From Jimgerdemannia flammicorona (Eukaryota > Mucoromycota > Endogonomycetes > Endogonales > Endogonaceae): a stretch of 12,318 bases of DNA. A program made the position numbers and the translations under genes. Positions 7,609 to 12,318 of the stretch are shown here, in pieces (the first letter of the stretch is position 1; every line of letters starts with the position of its first letter). Under the pieces are notes generated by a model. That model had not been told where the DNA came from. It did not search any database and saw nothing but the letters and a program-made list of their open reading frames with translations. Where the stretch lies: assembly GCA_003990745.1 (NCBI GenBank), contig RBNI01005633.1:1-12318 (forward strand), written 5' to 3'.

Positions 7609-7612
7609 TCAG
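7609..7612. repeat. Right target-site duplication of element A (TCAG)
   Basis: TCAG follows the right LTR directly. From here the B sequence aligns ungapped for 26 bases with element A gag (CAGACACCCAC... to ...AATAG), confirming this as the rejoining point. It differs from the left CCAG by one C-to-T transition. Confidence 0.65.
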
Positions 7613-7981
7613 ATATATATAAGATCTCACAATAGAAAGAGTCACTAGAGTTAGAATTGAAGCACTCAAGGCAACTAGTATTATCTCTAACATAGTGATT
7701 ATTTAAAACACACCTCAACCAAGAGCTACTGAGTAGTAGAGAAACAGTGACCTTTGGAGAAACTCACTAAGAAGTTTGCTAAAATAACTATCTATCTAAA
7801 AGATATGATAAAGAAAATCAGAGTGAGAGATCACCATCTAGTTCAGAAGTTTGCTACCATCTCAGACAAGAAGAGAGATACCTGCTACAACTATAGAGAA
7901 GAAGACTACTATTCTTATGAATATATGAGTAAAAGAAAGTATAAGATCAAGCTAAGCAATACTACTCAAAACAAAGAATAG
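7609..7981 (+). pseudogene. gag: Element B late gag and nucleocapsid remnant
   Basis: The stretch from 7754 (MEKLTKKFAKITIYLKDMIK) matches the A nucleocapsid residue for residue and ends with CYNYREEDYYSYEYMSK (7883-7933). Compared with a CCHC knuckle, two Cys and the His are Tyr. Upstream of 7754 the capsid tail is readable only in pieces with stops. Confidence 0.82.
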
Positions 7982-8439
7982 ACCAATACTATTACTTTTG
8001 AAGAAATTGGAGAGTCTGATAAAAAAGAATAAGAAGTCTACTCTATTGAAACCACTAAGAAGATATCTATAAGAAGCTCTATAAGAGACTATCAGAAAGA
8101 CCCAAGAAAAAAGAAGATAGAGACAACTACTAAAAGTGAAATTATTACTGAACAAATGGATCAAAATATAGAGCTTGAGCAAGTAGTTGAAGATATCATC
8201 TGAGAAACTACCCTGATCAGTAAAGGAGAAAAGAAGAGGAAGCTTTACAAGACTAAGATCTTTAAGTATAATATCTTCAAGAATCTCAGCTAATAAAAGA
8301 GCAATGCAACCTTTGGCCAATTAGTAGAAATCTCTATATTCAGACAATAAATGAGATTCAGACTTACTGAAACAGCCAAAGACCAAGAGTGGAAGATAAC
8401 TGAGACCAACAATGTTTAAGAAGATTCTAGAGAAGAAAG

Positions 8440-8740
8440 TGAAGACAATCACAAAACCTCTGTCTATACAATCTATCAGATTGAGAACAGAGTCTTTGAA
8501 GTTATCATTAATACTAGAGCAGAAGGATGCCCTCTCAGTAAGAAGGCAATAGACTGTCTAGAATGGAAGATTAAAGAAGTAATCAAGTTGGTATTCATTA
8601 TAGTGGATAATATAAGAGCTACACCTCTGAGAAAGATCTGAGATATTTTTATCAAGTTTGGAGGAGCAACTATCTCAGTAAATGTGATTATAACTAATAT
8701 AACCAACTATATCATCCTCATCAACAATTAATAGCTTTAT
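8440..8740 (+). pseudogene. Element B aspartic protease remnant, catalytic Asp changed
   Basis: The frame reads RVFEVIINTRAEGCPLSKKA at 8489-8548. Relative to element A (IIDTGAGGC), the catalytic Asp is Asn (AAT, 8510-8512) and two Gly are Arg and Glu, all G-to-A changes. The following DCLEW keeps the Trp that A has lost. The stretch is otherwise colinear with A 5690-5390. Confidence 0.85.
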
Positions 8741-8919
8741 AAAGCCAGGACAATAATTGATCTAAATTCTCAGAAAATGCAGAATATCTACTGAGAACAG
8801 AAGATATGAATCTCTATCAATATTAACAAAAGAGCACTCTCTGAAATAGAGAAAGAAGGAAGTAAGTAAGAAGAAGCTTACATAGTGACTACTCTGAAAA
8901 AGAAGAAGAAAATCAAATA

Positions 8920-9150
8920 AATGAGTAAAGAAGAGTGGTACAAGAAGATTATTGAAGGATATATATATACTACAAGCGTCTGCTCCATGGGATTTGAATA
9001 TACTGTATAGAGCATGTCAATGATTTCTATCAGTATATCAGTAGAATTAAGAAGATCTATTACAAAAGAAGACAAAAGGCTCTCAAGAAATAAGCAAGAG
9101 AAGAAAAAGAGAAGAAAGAGAATAATAAACCACCAGCTCTTCTGAAAGAT
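8920..9150 (+). pseudogene. Element B Cys/His-type segment and linker
   Basis: The sequence matches A 5180-4966: SKEEWYKKIIEGY at about 8922-8960, then in a shifted frame CIEHVNDFYQYISRIKKIYY at about 9005-9063, then a Lys/Glu-rich linker and NKPPALLKDS. Several Cys/His positions of A are Tyr or otherwise changed here. The continuity of frame from CIEHVN to PPALL in B shows the ancestral frame was unbroken. Confidence 0.6.
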
Positions 9151-9595
9151 AGTAATGATGAAAAAATCAAGGTCAAGATTCAGAAGATCCAACATAATAT
9201 ATATAGTTCTACTAGAATACAAGTTAGAGAATATAGCTAGAATAGATATTACTATAGTAAAAGAAACCATACTTCAACCCCAGACAACTACCCTACTTAC
9301 AACTAATCTAGAGATAACTATTCCAAGGGACTATATTGGAATTCTCAAGAAAAGAAGCAGTCTAACTAAAAGTGAGATTACTATTGAAGGAGAAGTTATT
9401 GATTCAGACTATATTGCAAAAATACCACTCATTGCTAGGAATTACAATTCTATAATTCTATTCCCAATTAAGAAGAAAGACTGACTGATATAGATATTAA
9501 TCTTTCCAGGTCTATAGCCAAAGATTATAAAAGTCAAGAAGTTAGAGAAAACAAAAAGAGAAAGAAAGAGATTTAGCTCAACAGAAAGAGGAGTT
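9151..9595 (+). pseudogene. dut: Element B dUTPase remnant
   Basis: The frame 9155-9484 contains motif I as ARIDIT (about 9236-9253; Gly of AGID is Arg), motif II as KRSSLTKS (about 9352-9375; IGILK precedes it without the deletion seen in A), and motif III as EVIDSDYIAKI (about 9391-9423). Motif IV is D-TGA-L-I-TAG (9479-9493), with the stops at the same two codons as in A. Motif V is strongly altered (RERKRFSSTERG, about 9558-9591). Its presence at the same place as in A shows the domain was part of the ancestral element. Confidence 0.85.
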
Positions 9596-9649
9596 TTTAT
9601 TAATACTAAGATCACCGAACTAGAATACAGAGAGGAGGAAACATAAGTA

Positions 9650-9900
9650 AGTATAGCTATATTATTGAGAATAAATTTTACTCAAAAAGAAACTCAAGAA
9701 GATACTCTACAAATTTGAGAATGTTCTTGCTACAGATTTCAAGGATATCAAAGGAAAGTTATATACTATACTACTACTATAATATAGATATAAGAGATAC
9801 TGAACCAATCTATTAAAAGACAAGACTCATTCAACCAGCTTATTATAAATAGCTCAGAGAAGAAATAAAGTAGTTGGAAGAAGTTAGTATTATCAAAGAG
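9650..9900 (+). pseudogene. pol: Element B N-terminal RT fragment
   Basis: This is homologous to A 4490-4235: KKILYKFENVLATDFKDIKG-like sequence near 9690-9750, then LREEIK and EEVSIIKE with stops between. Homology ends at 9900, two codons past the SIIKE motif, where A continues to SSPWASLV. The following bases (GATCTGGATTAGATTAAA) belong to the minisatellite-like flank. Confidence 0.8.
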
Positions 9901-9962
9901 ATCTGGATTAGATTAAATATAGATCAGAGTTAGGTTATGTTTTTTTTTTAGATTAGATTAAA

Positions 9963-10120
9963 GATAGATAGTTCCAGATTGAGTTAAAGATGAGTGATAT
10001 ATATTTCTGGATCAGGTTAAAGATGAGTGATATATATTTTCAAATTATATTAAAGATGGATAATATATATTTCTGAGTCAGATTAAAGATAGGTTATATA
10101 TAATTATAAGTTGAGTTAAA
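9963..10120. repeat. 33-bp minisatellite, four units plus a partial
   Basis: Four adjacent 33-base units start at 9989, 10022, 10055 and 10088. Each begins GAT(G/A), has a TATATAT-type middle and ends in ...TTAAA. A 26-base partial unit precedes (9963-9988), and degenerate related sequence reaches back to about 9901. The partial unit holds CAGATTGAGT, the core of the 14-bp array at 131-319. Confidence 0.8.
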
Positions 10121-10750
10121 TATATATATAGGTCAGCTTAGATTGTAGAGTACTAGTTATTACTAAGAGACTATATATTCTTTTCTATATATAACCCCAA
10201 GTTCTTGATCACCTCTGTAGAGTATCCTTTGAAAACATTATTAATCTGATAATGAATATTAAAATAATATTATCTTTTAAATAGTTTAGTAGATAGTCCT
10301 TCAGTTTAATAAATATCTAGAGTTTAGTATAAAATCAAATAAGTATATTTTGATAAAAAAGAAAAAGATATAATAGTTTATTATATATATAATAAGCTAC
10401 TGAAAATTACAATGAAATTTCTAACAGGATTTTCAAAAGAAATGTTAATAGAAATTATAATAGAATTTATAATAAAAATTTAAAAATAGTAATTATATAT
10501 ATACTATATATAGTATAACTATATATAGATATACTCAATATATAATATTTAATCATAACTCTAAATCTATATAAAATTCACTATACTGAGTATATATATA
10601 TATTATAACCTTAGCTCTACTTTTCCCTCTTATGAATAAAGAAGTATTCTTATTAAGAACCTTCAGATCTGACTTGTTAATAATTTTAAGTCTGATCAAC
10701 TTGAGATATAAGTATAGTATCTTTATCCAGTATAAAAATCTATAAGTAAT
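10121..10750. other. AT-rich gene desert
   Basis: This stretch is very A/T-rich, with many TATA runs and short local palindromes (for example 10496-10540) and repeated GAAATTATAATAG-like words near 10430-10490. No coding frame, RNA gene or retroelement motif is visible. Confidence 0.65.
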
Positions 10751-10762
10751 ATTTAGGCTATA

Positions 10763-10765
<3 letters not shown>
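10751..10765. repeat. 15-bp target-site duplication, 3' side of the retroposed sequence
   Basis: ATTTAGGCTATACCT here is identical to 11891-11905. It lies one base (C10766) from the T run that is the poly(A) tail on the minus strand. The bases outside differ (T before this copy, A before the other), so the match is exactly 15 bp. Confidence 0.92.
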
Positions 10766-10804
<39 letters not shown>

Positions 10805-11890
10805 GACTCAAAGTTCCACAGATTTTTATTGGAAGAGAATCTAGACTATATAGGCCAAAACCCTCCCCCACCTATCAAGTACTGCTCCTCTATTAATCTA
10901 GGCCAACTATTGTCCAGCAACTCAATCATGCTAGATACAGCAGAACCTATATTAGCCTGCACCTTATTCTGTATACCATGCTCTCCCTACTATCAGAGAG
11001 AACTCAGCCATATACTAATAACCAAAAGTATATGCCCAAAACTCCAATATATATATAAGACCACACCCAAGCCAAATAGAAAAGCTCCTGCCACCTCAAA
11101 GGGAATGACAGATAAAGAAAAACTCTTATCAAAGTACATTATAGTAGGTAGGATCTAGTTCTCTCAGATGAGGTGAGTAGAGAACTTACATGTAAGGCAG
11201 GAGGAGACTACTAATACCCCACTACTCAAGCCTGTAGGCCTCGATCACATTGCTATATCAGCTCTCAGTTCTAGTTGAGTGCAGTCAAGATACCTGAAAT
11301 GAGTAGTCTTGGGTCTTCCAACCCCCCCCCAATGACCAGGGCCCAACCCACTAAATTGCCAAAAGAAGCTAAGAGTGATACCTATTACCTAACCACTCTA
11401 CACCAATTAAAAGGCCCCACCGAAGTAGCACTTGCCCCAGTCCTGATGACTGCCCCCAGCCTGGCACTCTACTGGTTCACTATTATAGCTCTTCCTCCTA
11501 TCTGTAATAGCTATCTCCTCTCCTATTCTGATATTACCTGAAAAACAGTTACTTATGCCAGAACCACACTTATTAGGAAGCTCATCAATGCCAGAGGGCC
11601 CCACTATAGATACTGAGGATCTGCAGGTAACCTATACTGAGCACTTGATGCCCAAGGTCAGCTGACTCTCTATGTAACCCATGATATATCAAGACAATAC
11701 CTTATTGGTGATGGCAAAAGGAAGAAGGTGCTGTACTAAAACAAATGCACTCCAGATATAGCCAAAGGTACTAGAAACTGTGAAAAAGTAGAGAAGATAC
11801 TGATCAGACACTGATAAAAGGGTAACTCATCACTATTGTCTCCCTTCCATTGTTCTACAATAGGTATAGCAAACCAACCTAAGGTAGAGA
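10766..11890 (-). mobile_element. Poly(A)-ended retroposed sequence of unknown identity
   Basis: Between two identical 15-bp direct repeats lies about 1.09 kb of clearly more GC-rich sequence. On the minus strand it ends in AATAAA (10830-10825), about 24 bases of downstream sequence, and an uninterrupted run of 34 A (10800-10767). These are the marks of a polyadenylated RNA inserted by target-primed reverse transcription, as by LINE machinery. It may be a processed pseudogene, a 5'-truncated non-LTR element or a SINE-like element. One minus-strand frame runs from ATG 11850 to TAG 10846 (335 codons) with about 14 internal stops, and includes a hydrophobic stretch (about 11080-10990), but I recognise no protein. 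Plus-strand frames at 10829-11158 and 11275-11541 are antisense to the transcript sense and not taken as genes. Confidence 0.85.
10767..10800 (-). other. Poly(A) tail, 34 A on the minus strand
   Basis: Thirty-four consecutive T on the plus strand adjoin the 3' target-site repeat, with one intervening C. The upstream AATAAA at the normal distance shows it derives from mRNA-type 3' processing. The uninterrupted length suggests a fairly recent insertion, although T runs can also vary by slippage or assembly. Confidence 0.88.
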
Positions 11891-11905
11891 ATTTAGGCTA
11901 TACCT
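11891..11905. repeat. 15-bp target-site duplication, 5' side of the retroposed sequence
   Basis: This is an exact copy of ATTTAGGCTATACCT at 10751-10765. It marks the 5' end of the inserted RNA copy at 11890 on the minus strand. Confidence 0.92.
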
Positions 11906-12318
11906 TAGTAATAGATATTTAGAACTTAGTACTTTCTTATAGAACTCAAAACTTAGAGTTAATAGTTATTTTAAATTATCTGTAATATATTAATTTTATC
12001 AGTATATAGTTTTATTAAAATAAATAATTAAGATAAGATAGAATAGAATATACTAGAGATGTAATAAATAACTCTATTTAGTTAAAAATATTAATAATAA
12101 GATATCTGTATCTTTTATTTAAGTATTCTCTATCTTAAATACTATAGTTATATATATACTTAAATCAGAATATAATATATAACAGAGAGGCTAGAACTCT
12201 AATTATATTTTTTTATATTCAATTCTAATCTGTTTTTAATATAATATAAAATTATAATTATTGTATTTTTGAAATTAGAGTTATATAATAATATATAATT
12301 TCTCCTTTTTTTTTTTTT
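11906..12318. other. AT-rich flank ending in a T run
   Basis: The sequence is A/T-rich throughout, with no gene or repeat-copy homology visible. The window ends with at least 13 T (12306-12318). This could be a plain homopolymer or the tail of another minus-strand retroposed copy lying beyond the window. Confidence 0.6.

Larger units (their letters stand above)
7609..9900 (+). mobile_element. Element B, 3' half: degraded Ty3/gypsy copy, truncated in RT
   Basis: This is the plus-strand continuation of the copy that starts at 418. It is colinear with element A from late gag through nucleocapsid, protease, Cys/His segment and dUTPase into the N-terminal part of RT, where homology stops at TATCAAAGAG (9891-9900). 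Palm motifs, RNase H, integrase and 3' LTR are absent. It is more heavily A/T-shifted than A, with very many TAG and TAA codons. Minus-strand open frames here (7952-8320, 8476-8706, 8878-9270) are antisense shadows. Confidence 0.9.

Noticed and set aside
7952..9270. Minus-strand frames of 76 to 130 codons, some hydrophobic
   Set aside because: They are antisense shadows of element B protease, linker and dUTPase sequence; A/T-rich purine-heavy coding gives Phe/Leu/Ile-rich antisense frames.
10829..11541. Plus-strand frames of 109 and 88 codons in the GC-richer segment
   Set aside because: The poly(A) tail and AATAAA show that the transcript sense is the minus strand; neither frame has a recognisable domain.
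11862..11905. Inverted repeat AGGTATAGC ... GCTATACCT as a transposon end or stem-loop terminator
   Set aside because: One arm is part of the 15-bp target duplication and the other is inside the insert; with 9 bp and a 25-bp loop it may be chance.

Overview
The window looks like a transposon-derived island in a filamentous fungal genome, most likely an ascomycete with repeat-induced point mutation (RIP) or a similar cytosine-to-thymine process. The signs are a Ty3/gypsy retrotransposon family, very AT-rich spacers, almost no CpG dinucleotides (fewer than about 25 found by eye in 12.3 kb), and repeat copies that differ mainly by C-to-T and G-to-A changes. I see no intact protein-coding gene and no rRNA, tRNA or CRISPR array. 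The species cannot be named from this sequence.

Layout: (1) 1-417 is AT-rich flank with a 14-bp minisatellite (131-319) and a perfect 24-bp palindrome (372-395). (2) 418-903 and 7609-9900 are two halves of one degraded Ty3/gypsy copy on the plus strand, called element B here. (3) 904-7608 is a complete but dead relative on the minus strand, element A. It is inserted in the gag region of B, has LTRs of 462-463 bp, and is flanked by CCAG/TCAG. (4) B stops at about 9900 inside the RT region and is followed by a 33-bp minisatellite (9963-10120) and an AT-rich desert. (5) 10766-11890 is a separate poly(A)-ended retroposed sequence on the minus strand, flanked by a perfect 15-bp target-site duplication. 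(6) 11906-12318 is AT-rich sequence ending in a T run.

Element A reads, 5' to 3' on the minus strand: LTR, possible primer-binding site, gag, CCHC knuckle remnant, aspartic protease, a Cys/His-rich segment, a dUTPase domain, reverse transcriptase, RNase H, integrase with GPY/F motif, an unassigned C-terminal extension of about 180 codons, polypurine tract, LTR. The most interesting content is the dUTPase. All five trimeric-dUTPase motifs can be seen between protease and RT, and element B has the same domain in the same place, so it belongs to the retrotransposon lineage. An active ancestor would have carried its own dUTP-hydrolysing enzyme, presumably limiting uracil in its cDNA.

Neither copy can be functional. 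Both have many stops, frameshifts and altered catalytic residues, including integrase Glu to Lys in A and protease Asp to Asn in B. Because A and B are in opposite orientation, the locus is also a large imperfect inverted repeat that could fold as double-stranded RNA if transcribed through.
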